Shown: positions 8,999 through 18,277 of the stretch, piece by piece
Position numbering within the stretch: position 1 is the first letter of the stretch
How the letters are laid out: each line of letters starts with the position of its first letter
DNA from: Xanthomonas sp. F10
GTDB lineage: Bacteria > Pseudomonadota > Gammaproteobacteria > Xanthomonadales > Xanthomonadaceae
Direction: 5' to 3'
Assembly: GCF_014206815.1 (NCBI RefSeq)
Contig: NZ_JACHNP010000001.1
Span: 1,516,456-1,580,455, forward strand
DNA: 64,000 nt
Translations under genes and position numbers: made by a program
The notes under the pieces: generated by a model
Databases searched by the model: none
Seen by the model: the letters and a program-made list of their open reading frames with translations, nothing else
What the model was told of the DNA's origin: nothing

Positions 8999-9638
8999 CG
9001 CACCCGGCGGCGAGCCCCGCGACCACGGCTACAGCGCCGAGGGCATCCGCACCCTGCTCGACACCTTCGTCCTCGGCGATCCGGACGAACACCTGCGGCT
9101 GCGGCTGATCCTCGCCGACCTGCAGCAGAGCGCGTTCGGCGTGTTCCTGTTCGTGGCGATCCTGCCGGCGTTCCTGCCGGTGCCGGGCCTGGCCGGCGGC
9201 ATCAGCGGGCCGCTGGTGACGCTGATCGGCGTGCAGATGCTGATCGGCCTGCGCAAGCCATGGCTGCCGCGCTTCATCGGCGAGCGCGGGCCGCGCCGCC
9301 GCACCATGCAGCGCTTCGTCGGCCGTATCGCGCCGTGGCTACGGCGCCTGGACCGGCTGCTCAAGCCGCGCCTGCCGGCGCTGGTCGACACGCTGCCGGC
9401 GCGCGCCTTCAGCGGCCTGTTGCTGATCGTGCTGGGGATCCTGCTGTCGCTGCCGATCCCGTTCACCAACTACGCCTTCGGCGCGATGCTGCTGCTGTTC
9501 GCGTTGGCGCTGCTGGAACGCGACGGCGGGCTGATGCTGCTGTCGTGGCTGGGCAGCATCGCCGTGGCGCTGAGCCTGGGATTGGCCTCGGACCAGGTGG
9601 TCGACCTGGGCCGGGAATGGATGCAGAAGCTGCGTTGA
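8982..9638 (+). CDS. ExoD family membrane protein
   Basis: 218 residues, ExoD superfamily. Founding members affect exopolysaccharide production or alkali tolerance in rhizobia; the biochemical role is unknown. The family core is visible: LRLRLILADLQQSAFGVFLFVAILPAFLPVPG, then LIGLRKPWLPRF and two C-terminal hydrophobic hairpins. The ATG at 8982 lies inside the end of the CorC-like gene, with a 17-bp overlap in another frame, so translation is probably coupled. Whether the two products act together is inference from this overlap. Confidence 0.82.
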   Translation: MTSPGDAPGGEPRDHGYSAEGIRTLLDTFVLGDPDEHLRLRLILADLQQSAFGVFLFVAILPAFLPVPGLAGGISGPLVTLIGVQMLIGLRKPWLPRFIGERGPRRRTMQRFVGRIAPWLRRLDRLLKPRLPALVDTLPARAFSGLLLIVLGILLSLPIPFTNYAFGAMLLLFALALLERDGGLMLLSWLGSIAVALSLGLASDQVVDLGREWMQKLR

Positions 9639-9675
9639 TCCCGCGGCCGCAGCGGCGCTGCGCCGCTGGCCTGGC

Positions 9676-9864
9676 TCACTTCACCAGAGACAGTTCCACA
9701 TCGCCGGCGAAGACGTTGCGCCTGTACGACGGGCGCGGCGCTACGCTCTGCGCGGCGCGTTCGCTCGCCTGGCTGCGCGCGCGCTCGAAATACTTGCTCA
9801 TCTGTTGCAAGGCCGCTTCCAGTCCACATTCGTGCGCCGGCGCCATCGGATGTTGTGCGTTCAT
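9676..9864 (-). CDS. Small hypothetical protein (62 aa)
   Basis: Starts MNAQHPMAPAHECGLEAALQ and ends DVELSLVK. No signal peptide or transmembrane segment; the middle is helical (LEAALQQMSKYFERARSQASERAAQ). The ATG at 9862-9864 has CAGGGGAT 6 nt upstream on the minus strand, a plausible ribosome site, which favours it over the longer 80-residue form. Function unknown. It could be spurious in such GC-rich DNA; an intact, conserved homologue would settle it. Confidence 0.5.
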   Translation of the reverse strand: MNAQHPMAPAHECGLEAALQQMSKYFERARSQASERAAQSVAPRPSYRRNVFAGDVELSLVK

Positions 9865-10063
9865 TGCCGATCCCCTGTTTGCGTCGTTGTACGGCCATCT
9901 CCTGGGGCCGAACGCCACGCTGATGCGCGGCGCGACACGATCACATACCGGGGAAAATCAAGGCGTCGTGAAAGCAGCACATGCTGTGATGCGCATCAAC
10001 GCAGATGCGGCGTTACTCGCTCGAGTGCGTCTGCGCTCGTAGACACGCGCGCAGAGCTGTGCA

Positions 10064-11062
<999 letters not shown>

Positions 11063-11196
11063 GTGAGGCGGGTTCCTGCAGGCGATGCGATCGAATTGGG
11101 GGCACCGGTCGCCGATTGCAGTGGCTGCGGCCGGAACGCTGATTTGCGCTGGGTGTAGTGGGTGGATGTGGGCGGGACGCTTGGCTGGCTGCCGTA

Positions 11197-11287
11197 CCCT
11201 CACCCCAACCCCTCTCCCGGGGGGAGAGGGGCTTTGGCCTCTCCCTTCTCCCACCAAGAAGGTGCCCCGAAGGGCGGATGAGGGTGC
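11197..11287. repeat. CCCTCACCCCAACCCC-type intergenic repeat, long copy
   Basis: The 396-bp space between the LLM gene and the SDR gene has no convincing gene. This copy runs CCCTCACCCCAACCCCTCTC, an inverted GAGAGGGGCTT arm, then ends with GGCGGATGAGGGT, which mirrors the start. The whole 91 bp is therefore a large imperfect palindrome. A shorter copy follows at 11338-11375. Confidence 0.75.
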
Positions 11288-11337
11288 GGCCGAAGCTTCG
11301 CGCAACCAGATCCCTGCAGACGCTGCGCGCTCCGTTC

Positions 11338-11375
11338 CCTCACCCCAACCCCTCTCCCGAGGGGAGAGGGGCTTT
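11338..11375. repeat. CCCTCACCCCAACCCC-type intergenic repeat, short copy
   Basis: A 38-bp near-identical copy of the left half of the 11197-11287 element in the same orientation. It includes the CCTCTCCC/GGGGAGAGG hairpin and stops at GGGGCTTT. It ends about 84 bp before the SDR start. Confidence 0.75.
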
Positions 11376-11458
11376 GACTGCCTGCGCCGCCGCGCTACCA
11401 CGCGGGTTGCACGGCACGCCGGCTACGCTGGCGAACCCGCCCTCGCCTGGTCACCTCC

Positions 11459-12265
11459 ATGTCGCTGATTCCGCCGCCCGCCCCCGTTCCCGCCCTGCCC
11501 TTGCGCGACCGTGTGGTGCTGGTCACCGGCGGCGCGCAAGGCATCGGCCGCGGTGTGGTGCAGGCGGTGCTGGGCGCCGGCGGCCGGGTCGCCTTCTGCG
11601 ATCTCGACGCCGATGCGGGGCGTGCCTGCGTGGCCGAACTGGACGCCGGCGAGCGCCTGCTGTTCCGCCGCGTCGACGTGGCCGCCGAGGCCAGCGTGCG
11701 CCGCTTCGTCGATACCGCCTTGGCCCGCTTCGGCCACATCGACGGCCTGGTCAACAACGCCGGCATCGCCGATCCGCATACCGGACCGCTGGAGCGGCTG
11801 TCGCTGCGCGAATGGAACCGACGGCTCGGGGCAAGCCTGGGCGGCGCATTCCTGTGCAGCAAGCACGCCCTGCCGGCGCTGCGCGACAGCCGCGACGGGG
11901 GCGCCATCGTCAACATCGCCTCCACCCGCGCGCAACAGTCCGAACCGGATACCGAGGCCTATGCCGCGTCCAAGGGCGGGCTGGTGGCCTTCACCCATGC
12001 GCTGGCGATCAGCGCCGGTCCGGCGGTGCGGGTCAATTGCATCAGCCCCGGCTGGATCGCCACCGATGCCTGGCGCATGCCGAACGCGCGACGCGCTCCC
12101 AAACTGTCGCGGCAGGACCATGCGCAGCACCCCGCCGGGCGGGTCGGCACGCCGCCGGACATCGGCGCATTGGCGGTCTATCTGCTGTCGGCACAGGCCG
12201 GCTTCATCACCGGCCAGGACTTCGTGGTCGATGGCGGGATGACGCGCAAGATGCAGTACGCCTGA
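11459..12265 (+). CDS. Short-chain dehydrogenase/reductase (SDR)
   Basis: 268-residue NAD(P)-dependent oxidoreductase of the classical SDR type. The Rossmann motif TGGAQGIGRG is near residues 23-32 and NNAGIADPHTGP follows in the middle. The active-site YAASKGG (YxxxK) comes with the upstream serine in NIASTRAQQ, and then the conserved ISPGWIATD. The ending GQDFVVDGGMTRKMQYA resembles 3-oxoacyl-ACP-reductase-like and sugar dehydrogenase-like members. Substrate unknown. Asp in FCDLDAD after the second strand suggests NAD rather than NADP preference (inference). Confidence 0.88.
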   Translation: MSLIPPPAPVPALPLRDRVVLVTGGAQGIGRGVVQAVLGAGGRVAFCDLDADAGRACVAELDAGERLLFRRVDVAAEASVRRFVDTALARFGHIDGLVNNAGIADPHTGPLERLSLREWNRRLGASLGGAFLCSKHALPALRDSRDGGAIVNIASTRAQQSEPDTEAYAASKGGLVAFTHALAISAGPAVRVNCISPGWIATDAWRMPNARRAPKLSRQDHAQHPAGRVGTPPDIGALAVYLLSAQAGFITGQDFVVDGGMTRKMQYA

Positions 12266-12270
12266 CGGCG

Positions 12271-12393
12271 TGGGGATTGGGGAGTCGGGATTGGGGATTC
12301 GTTAAAGCGGGTGTTGCCTCACCTGACGGGCCACGTGCATAGCTGGCAGCAACCCGCCTTTGCCAATCCCCAAGCCCGACTCCCCAATCCCGC
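12271..12393. repeat. Inverted pair of G-rich intergenic repeats
   Basis: Left arm 12271-12316 (GGGGATTGGGGAGTCGGGAT...) and right arm 12350-12393 are imperfect inverted copies of the same unit as at 5337-5558. They flank a 33-bp centre and fill the convergent gap between the SDR gene and trhO. Each arm has four G-runs, plus strand on the left and minus strand on the right, fitting G-quadruplex patterns. As RNA the element would form a long hairpin from either direction, so it may also act as a bidirectional transcript end (inference). Confidence 0.75.
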
Positions 12394-12398
12394 GGCGA

Positions 12399-13136
12399 TC
12401 AGCCACCAACCAGCGGCCGCAACTGCGGATCCAGCGCCACGCGTTCGTCGAAGACGAAGCAGCGGCCGTCGTAGCCGTCGCCGCCCACCTCCTCGAAGTA
12501 GCCGAGGATGCCGCCGTCCAGTTGCAGCACGTTGTCCATGCCATCGGCGCGCATCCACAGCGCCGCCTTTTCGCAGCGGATGCCGCCGGTGCAGAAGCTG
12601 ACCACGGTGGCGTCGGCCAGCGCCGCACGATGCGGGGCCAGCGCCTCCGGCAGGTCGGTGAACTTGACGATCGGCAGGGTCAGCGCGCCGGCGAAGGTGC
12701 CATGGACCACTTCCTGCGCATTGCGCGTGTCCAGCAACACCACGCGCCGGCCGGCGTCGTCGTGGCCCTGGCGCAGCCAGCGCTGCAGCGTGGCCGGCGC
12801 CACCGCCGGCGCGCGCGCCGCCCCAAGCGGTGAGGCGGCGTCGCGGCGGAAGCTGATGATCTCCGGCTTGACCTTGACCTTCAGCCGCGCGAACGGCTGC
12901 TGTGCGCTGGCGCTGGTCTTGATGCGCAGATCGGCGAAGCGCGGATCGCTGCGCAACTGCGCGTAGAAGCCGTCGATCGCCGCCGGCGCGCCGGCCAGGA
13001 ACAGGTTGATGCCCTCGCCCGCCACCAGGATGGTGCCGCGCAGATCGCCGTCCTGCGCCCAGGCGTGCAGCTGCGCGGCGAGCGCGTCGGGGTCGGCGAT
13101 GGCGACGAAGTGGTAGGCGGCGGTATTGGCGATCAT
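12399..13136 (-). CDS. trhO: tRNA uridine(34) hydroxylase, rhodanese family
   Basis: Oxygen-dependent hydroxylation of U34 in tRNAs that carry cmo5U/mo5U. 245 residues. The N-terminal acylphosphatase-like domain (DLRGTILVAGEGINLFLAG) is followed by a rhodanese domain with the catalytic loop CTGGIRCEKA, giving Cys182 and Cys188. LDGGILGYFEEVGG at the C terminus is also diagnostic of the YceA/TrhO family. The start at 13136 is the first codon of the normal N terminus. Confidence 0.92.
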   Translation of the reverse strand: MIANTAAYHFVAIADPDALAAQLHAWAQDGDLRGTILVAGEGINLFLAGAPAAIDGFYAQLRSDPRFADLRIKTSASAQQPFARLKVKVKPEIISFRRDAASPLGAARAPAVAPATLQRWLRQGHDDAGRRVVLLDTRNAQEVVHGTFAGALTLPIVKFTDLPEALAPHRAALADATVVSFCTGGIRCEKAALWMRADGMDNVLQLDGGILGYFEEVGGDGYDGRCFVFDERVALDPQLRPLVGG

Positions 13137-13240
13137 CGGCGCATTTTAGAGCCTGCGGCGCGCGACCGCTGCAGGACACGCTGCTCCCCACGCACCGGCG
13201 ACGCGCGCCAAGGCTGGGGCCCGCAGCGCCAGCGCCGTCG

Positions 13241-13606
13241 CTAGCCGCGCAGCAGCAGGAACGGCAGCAGCACCAGCGAGGCCACCAGCAGCATGCCCAG
13301 CAAGGTCGCCAGCACGAACAGCGGGCGCTGCCGCAGCAGGCTGGCGAAGGTCTCGGCGCTGCCGTCGCGCAGCGCCGCGGCGCGCTCGGCACGGGCACGT
13401 TGGCCACGTTCGGTCTGGTACTCGGCCAGCAGCGCCTTGGCTCGCGCCTGCTCGGCGTCCTCGCGCAGCCAGATCCCGCCGGCGGAGATGCCGAAGGTGC
13501 CGGCGCGGGTTTCGTAGTAGCCGATGCCGGCGGCGTCGAGCAGCGCGCAGACCTCGGCGCGCTCGTCGTCGGGCACGTGGCGCAGATTGAGCAGCAGTTT
13601 GGCCAT
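13241..13606 (-). CDS. DUF6164 family membrane-anchored protein
   Basis: 121 residues of unknown function. The N-terminal part (MAKLLLNLRHVPDDERAEVC) resembles a small ferredoxin-like or signal-transducing-type domain, with YYETRAGTFGISAGGIWL in the middle. The C-terminal 25 residues form a transmembrane helix (LFVLATLLGMLLVASLVLLPF). This domain layout matches the gammaproteobacterial DUF6164 family. It is divergent from the FKBP gene, with starts only 66 bp apart. Confidence 0.8.
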   Translation of the reverse strand: MAKLLLNLRHVPDDERAEVCALLDAAGIGYYETRAGTFGISAGGIWLREDAEQARAKALLAEYQTERGQRARAERAAALRDGSAETFASLLRQRPLFVLATLLGMLLVASLVLLPFLLLRG

Positions 13607-13672
13607 GCGCCGATGATAGCCGCTGCGGCGATGCGCTACCCTTGCACGCCCTGCCCGCCGTGGACGTCCCGC

Positions 13673-14116
13673 ATGCGCCGAATCCTGCTGCTGTTGAGCC
13701 TGTCGTTGCCGGCGTGGCTGCTGAGCGGCTGCACGCCGCCGGGTCCGCCGCCCGGCGGCAGCATCGCCGCGTTCCAGGCCACCGACGAGCGCGTCGGCGA
13801 TGGCGCCGAGGCCCGGCCCGGCAGTCGCGTCACCGTGCACTACACCGGTTGGCTGTACGACGAGCATGCCAAGGACAAGCGCGGCGAGAAATTCGATGCC
13901 TCCGCCGACCACGGCCAGCCCTTCAGCTTCGTGCTCGGTGCCGGCCAGGTGATCCGTGGCTGGGACGACGGCGTGGCCGGCATGCGCGTAGGCGGCAAGC
14001 GCCTGCTGATGCTGCCGTCGGATTACGGCTACGGCGCCAGCGGCGCCGGCGGGGTGATCCCGCCGGGCGCCTCGCTGGTGTTCGAGGTCGAACTGCTCGA
14101 TGTCCAGCCGCGTTGA
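13673..14116 (+). CDS. FKBP-type peptidyl-prolyl isomerase lipoprotein
   Basis: 147 residues. A lipoprotein signal ends in LLSGC (Cys20). The FKBP domain at about 45-145 has VTVHYTGWLYD, GQVIRGWDDGVAGMRVGGKR and PSDYGYGASGAGGVIPP. It is expected to fold or chaperone envelope proteins in the periplasm, anchored to a membrane. The start at 13673 gives the signal peptide; an in-frame ATG at 13631 would add 14 residues. The 3' end may overlap the start of the flavoprotein gene. Confidence 0.9.
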   Translation: MRRILLLLSLSLPAWLLSGCTPPGPPPGGSIAAFQATDERVGDGAEARPGSRVTVHYTGWLYDEHAKDKRGEKFDASADHGQPFSFVLGAGQVIRGWDDGVAGMRVGGKRLLMLPSDYGYGASGAGGVIPPGASLVFEVELLDVQPR

Positions 14117-14129
14117 GCCGCGCCCGCAC

Positions 14130-15392
14130 ATGTCCGCTGCCAAACACGCCGCGCCGGTGCGCGGCCGACTCGCCATCGTCGGCGGCGGCCCGGCCGGGCT
14201 GATCGCCGCCGAGACCGCGCGCGCCGCCGGCGCCGAGGTCGATGTCTACGAGGCCAAGGGTTCGGTCGGACGCAAGTTCCTGATCGCCGGCAAGGGCGGC
14301 CTCAACCTGACCCACTCCGATCCGTTCGCCCGTTTCGTCGCGCGCTATCGCGAGCGCGCCACGGCGGTCGGCGACTGGCTGGCCGACTTCGATGCCGATG
14401 CGCTACGCGCCTGGGCGCAGGCGCAGGGCGTGGAGACCTACGTCGGCAGCTCCGGACGGGTGTTCCCGCTGGACCGCAAGGCGGCGCCGCTGCTGCGCGG
14501 CTGGGTGCGGCGGTTGAAGGACGCCGGCGTGCGCTTCCACGTGCAGCAGCGCTGGCTGGGTTGGGACGCGGACGGCGCGCTGCGCTTTGCCGGCGCCGAC
14601 GGCGAGCAGCGGGTGCAGGCCGATGCCTGCGTGCTCGCGCTGGGCGGCGGCAGTTGGCCGCAGCTCGGCTCCGACGGCGCCTGGCAGGACACCCTGCGCG
14701 CGCGCGGCGTGGAGGTGGCGCCGCTGCAGCCGGCCAACTGCGGCTTCGACGTGGACTGGAGCGCGCATTTCCGCGAACGCCATGCCGGCGCGCCGCTGAA
14801 GCCGGTGGTCGCACACTGGCACGATGCGCAGGGCCAGGCGCAGTCGCTGCAGGGCGAATGCGTGGTCGGCGAGCACGGCATCGAAGGCAGCCTGATCTAT
14901 GCGCTGGCCGCGGACCTGCGCGAGGCCATCGCCGCGCACGGCCCGGCCACGCTGTGGCTGGACCTAGTGCCCGGCCGCGACCTGCCGCGGCTGCAGGCCG
15001 AGCTGGGCAAGCCGCGCGGCGGCCGCAGCTTCGGCGAGCACCTGCGCCGCCAGGCCGGCATCGACGGGGTCAAGGCGGCGCTGCTGTTCGAGATCCTCGG
15101 CAAGCAGGCCGGCCAGGATCCGGCGCTGGCCGCGGCCACGCTCAAGCGCCTGCCGCTGACCCTGCAGCGCCCGCGCCCGCTGGCCGAGGCGATCAGCAGC
15201 GCCGGCGGCGTGCGCCTGGAGGCACTGGATGCGCAACTGATGCTGCGCGCGCTGCCGGGCACCTTCTGCGCCGGCGAAATGCTCGACTGGGAAGCGCCGA
15301 CCGGCGGCTACCTGCTCACGGCGTGCTTCGCCAGCGGCGTGCGCGCCGGGCGCGGCGCGGTGGCCTGGCTGCAGCGCCAAGCTGCGCACTGA
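14130..15392 (+). CDS. BaiN/HI0933-like NAD(P)/FAD-dependent oxidoreductase
   Basis: FAD-dependent oxidoreductase, 420 residues from the ATG at 14130 (430 if the ATG at 14100, overlapping the FKBP gene, is used). The dinucleotide-binding site is RLAIVGGGPAGLIAAETARAAG at the very start. It is followed by the family signature GRKFLIAGKGGLNLTHS and, near the end, TFCAGEMLDWEAPTGGYLL. It matches the TIGR03862 branch. The substrate of this branch is not known. The start is uncertain because neither codon has a clear ribosome site. Confidence 0.85.
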   Translation: MSAAKHAAPVRGRLAIVGGGPAGLIAAETARAAGAEVDVYEAKGSVGRKFLIAGKGGLNLTHSDPFARFVARYRERATAVGDWLADFDADALRAWAQAQGVETYVGSSGRVFPLDRKAAPLLRGWVRRLKDAGVRFHVQQRWLGWDADGALRFAGADGEQRVQADACVLALGGGSWPQLGSDGAWQDTLRARGVEVAPLQPANCGFDVDWSAHFRERHAGAPLKPVVAHWHDAQGQAQSLQGECVVGEHGIEGSLIYALAADLREAIAAHGPATLWLDLVPGRDLPRLQAELGKPRGGRSFGEHLRRQAGIDGVKAALLFEILGKQAGQDPALAAATLKRLPLTLQRPRPLAEAISSAGGVRLEALDAQLMLRALPGTFCAGEMLDWEAPTGGYLLTACFASGVRAGRGAVAWLQRQAAH

Positions 15393-15418
15393 CCGCCGCT
15401 GCGCCGCGGCGCGGGTGC

Positions 15419-17605
15419 TCAGAGCACCGCGATCTGCACCCGCGCCTGCGGGTCGCGCTTGGCCACGTACATGGCCTCGTCGGCGCGCTGGGTGAGCAGC
15501 ACCGGGTCGAAGCCCGGTCCCGTCTGCACGGCGATGCCGATGCTCGGTTGCAGCGGCAGATGCCGGCCGCTGACCACGCAGCCTTCCGCACACGCCTCCA
15601 TGATCCGCGCGGCGGCGGCCAGCACTTCGTGCCGGGCGTCGGCCAGCCCTTCCAGCAGGACCACGAACTCGTCGCCGCCCAGCCGGGCGATGCTGTCCTG
15701 CCCGCGCAGGCAGCGCTGCAGCAGCCGCGCGAAGTGCACCAGCAGCGCATCGCCGACGTGATGGCCGAAGCGGTCGTTGACGCTCTTGAAGTCGTTCAGA
15801 TCCAGGAACATCACCGCCACCTGGCCCTGGCTGCGGCGCTCGTTCATGCGCCGCCGCAGCGTCTGGTTCCAGGCCATCCGGTTCGGCAGTCCGGTCAGCT
15901 CGTCGCGCAGTGCACGCTCTTCCAGCAACCGTGCCAGCCGGGTCTGCCCGGTGATGTCGCTGATCATCAGGTGCAGGCCGACCCGCTGCGGTGCCAACGC
16001 CACATCCGGGATCAGGCTGAAGTGCATGATCCGCAGGGCGTCGGTGGCATCGCACAGTTCGGCGTCGAACTGCGCCGGGACGCCCTGCAGCGCTGCCGGC
16101 AGATGCGGTTGCAGCAAGGCCTGCTGCTGTGGATCCAGCACCTCGTGCAGGCGGCGGCCGATGATGCGCTCCGGCGCCAGCCCGAACCACGCCGCATACG
16201 GCCGGTTGACAAACTGGTAGCGCAGGTCGTGGTCGAGGTAGGCGATCAGCGCCGGCGCGTTGTCGGCGATGGTGCGCAGTTGCGCCTCGCTGTCGCGCAG
16301 GCGGTGCTCGGCCAGGTGCTGCTCGGTGATGTCCTGGATGTGGGTGACGAAGTGCAGCGGACGCTGCTGTTCGTCGCGCACCAGTGACACCGCCAGGCGC
16401 GCACGCACGGTATGGCCGTCGCGGTGGTGATAGCGCTTTTCGCTGTGGTAGTCGCTGCGGTGGCCGTCGATCAACGCGGCCACCTGTTCCATGTCTTCGG
16501 CGAGGTCCTCGGGATGGGTCAGATCCTGGAAGCGCAGCTCCAGCAGCTCCGCGCGGCTGTAGCCGAGCATCGCGCACAAGGCGTCGTTGACGTCCAGCCA
16601 ACGCCCTTCCAGCGACACCAGCGCCATGCCGTGCGCGGCCACCGAGAACGCGCCGGAGAAGCGCTGCCCGGCCAGCAGCGCCGCGTGCGACGCCGCACGC
16701 TCGACACTGACGTCGCGCATCACGCAGACCGCGCCCAGGCTGCGCCCATCGCCGCCTTCCAGCCGTTCCGCATTGCACAGGACGCTGCGCGGCGCTTGCC
16801 CCTTGGCGGCGATCATGATCTCCGCATCGCGCACCGACTCGCCGCGCCAGGCACGGACCAGCGGCACCTCCTCGCTGGTCAGCAGGCGTTTGCCGCTGGC
16901 GTCGAACAGGTCGAAGTACTGCGGCCACTGCTCGGGCGGCAAGGCGCGCGGATCGGCGCCATGCCACTGCCGTGCCACCTGGTTGAACTCGCCCAGGGTG
17001 CCGTCGGCCAGACACGACACCACGCCGTCGGGCATGGTTTCCAACAGCAGGCCCAGGGTCTTGGCCTGGTCGTGGGCGATGCGCGCGTCGCGGCGCGCTT
17101 CCAGTTGCGCGGTGACCTGCCTGGCCAGCCGCCGCAGGCCCTCGCGCTGGCGCGCGTCCAGCTGCCGCGGACGGGTGTCGATCACGCACAGGGTGCCGTA
17201 GCTGTGGCCCTGGTCGCCGACCAATGGCATGCCGGCGTAGAAGCGCAGGTGCGGCGCACCGCACACCAACGGGTTGCGGGCGAAGCGCGGGTCCAGCGTG
17301 GTGTCCGGCACCTCCAGCAACTGCGGCGACAGCAAGGCATAAGTGCAGAACGCGATCTCGCGTGGATAGCCGGTGGTGCCGCTGGGCAGGCCGCAACTGG
17401 CCTTGAGCCATTGCCTGCGTTCGTCGATCAGCGAGATCAGCGCGATCGGCACCTCGCACAGCTGGCTGGTCAGCCAGATCAGGTCGTCGAAGGCCGGTTC
17501 CTGCGCAGTGTCGAGCATGCCCAGTTCGGCCAGCGCGCGCAGGCGGCCCGCTTCATCGGCGGGCAGCGGCACGGAAGCGACGTCGGGGACCGAGGGTGGA
17601 TTCAT
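15419..17605 (-). CDS. Diguanylate cyclase with GAF and PAS sensor domains
   Basis: 728 residues. A GAF domain is at about 25-170 (FDDLIWLTSQLCEVPIALIS). Three PAS segments follow (about 195-300, 310-430 with GYSRAELLELRFQDLTHPED, and 445-560), then a GGDEF domain at about 575-725. The catalytic motif GGDEF is at residues 643-647. RGQD at 634-637, exactly five residues upstream, is the inhibitory I-site, so product feedback is expected. There is no EAL domain, so it should only make c-di-GMP. No transmembrane segment is seen, so the sensor is cytoplasmic; its signal is unknown. Confidence 0.9.
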   Translation of the reverse strand: MNPPSVPDVASVPLPADEAGRLRALAELGMLDTAQEPAFDDLIWLTSQLCEVPIALISLIDERRQWLKASCGLPSGTTGYPREIAFCTYALLSPQLLEVPDTTLDPRFARNPLVCGAPHLRFYAGMPLVGDQGHSYGTLCVIDTRPRQLDARQREGLRRLARQVTAQLEARRDARIAHDQAKTLGLLLETMPDGVVSCLADGTLGEFNQVARQWHGADPRALPPEQWPQYFDLFDASGKRLLTSEEVPLVRAWRGESVRDAEIMIAAKGQAPRSVLCNAERLEGGDGRSLGAVCVMRDVSVERAASHAALLAGQRFSGAFSVAAHGMALVSLEGRWLDVNDALCAMLGYSRAELLELRFQDLTHPEDLAEDMEQVAALIDGHRSDYHSEKRYHHRDGHTVRARLAVSLVRDEQQRPLHFVTHIQDITEQHLAEHRLRDSEAQLRTIADNAPALIAYLDHDLRYQFVNRPYAAWFGLAPERIIGRRLHEVLDPQQQALLQPHLPAALQGVPAQFDAELCDATDALRIMHFSLIPDVALAPQRVGLHLMISDITGQTRLARLLEERALRDELTGLPNRMAWNQTLRRRMNERRSQGQVAVMFLDLNDFKSVNDRFGHHVGDALLVHFARLLQRCLRGQDSIARLGGDEFVVLLEGLADARHEVLAAAARIMEACAEGCVVSGRHLPLQPSIGIAVQTGPGFDPVLLTQRADEAMYVAKRDPQARVQIAVL

Positions 17606-17785
17606 GCGCTGCACGCTGAGGAGGTAGCGGCACGATAGCGGGCGGCGGTGATGATGGCGAGCACGCCGCGAAATGCTGCAGTGCAAAAAGCACGCTACGG
17701 CCGGCTGCGACGCCGCCATGGCTGCCGGCGGCGAACCGTAGAGCGTACCGCGCCTGCCAGCCCGACGCCGCACCGACGGCGTCGA

Positions 17786-18277
17786 TCACCCGGTCGCGGC
17801 GGTCTTCTCCATGAACACGCAAGCGAGGACGATGCCGCTCGGGTGCGGATAGCCGCCCTCGCGCACCACCGCGTAGCCCTGCGCACGGTAGAACGCCACC
17901 GCATTGAGCGCCGCCGCCACCTGGATGCGCGGGCAGGCGGCCAGGCGCTGCTCCAGCGCCTGCAGCAGGCGCCGGCCGAGGCCGCTGCCGCGCAGCGTCG
18001 GGTCGACGAACAGGCCGTCGATCTCGGCACCGGCCAGGTCGACGACGCCGAACCCGAGCACGCGACCGTCGGCGTCCTCGGCGACGATCGCGCCGCCCTC
18101 GGCGACCAGCGCGCAGTACGAGGCCGGCGCCGGCGCCGCCGACCAGCGCGCGATCACCTCCGGCGGATAATGGCTGCTGCAGACCTCGCGGACACAGCGG
18201 GTGCGCAACGCCCAGAGCGTCGGGATGTCCTCGGGCAGACCCGGCCGCAACCGCGTCGGCAGCGCCGCGCCGCTCAT
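17786..18277 (-). CDS. GNAT family N-acetyltransferase
   Basis: 163 residues. Acetyl-CoA-binding motif A is DPTLRGSGLGRRLLQALEQR, preceded by the strand AEIDGLFVD and followed by NAVAFYRAQGYAVVREG. Substrate unknown. Its ATG overlaps the stop codon of the upstream glutamate-synthase-like gene by 4 bp (18274-18277), so the two are translationally coupled. Confidence 0.87.
   Translation of the reverse strand: MSGAALPTRLRPGLPEDIPTLWALRTRCVREVCSSHYPPEVIARWSAAPAPASYCALVAEGGAIVAEDADGRVLGFGVVDLAGAEIDGLFVDPTLRGSGLGRRLLQALEQRLAACPRIQVAAALNAVAFYRAQGYAVVREGGYPHPSGIVLACVFMEKTAATG

Noticed and set aside
11063-11458. CRISPR array, because of repeated CCCTCACCCCAACCCC units
   Set aside because: Only two unequal copies, no regular spacers and no cas genes; it is a palindromic intergenic repeat.
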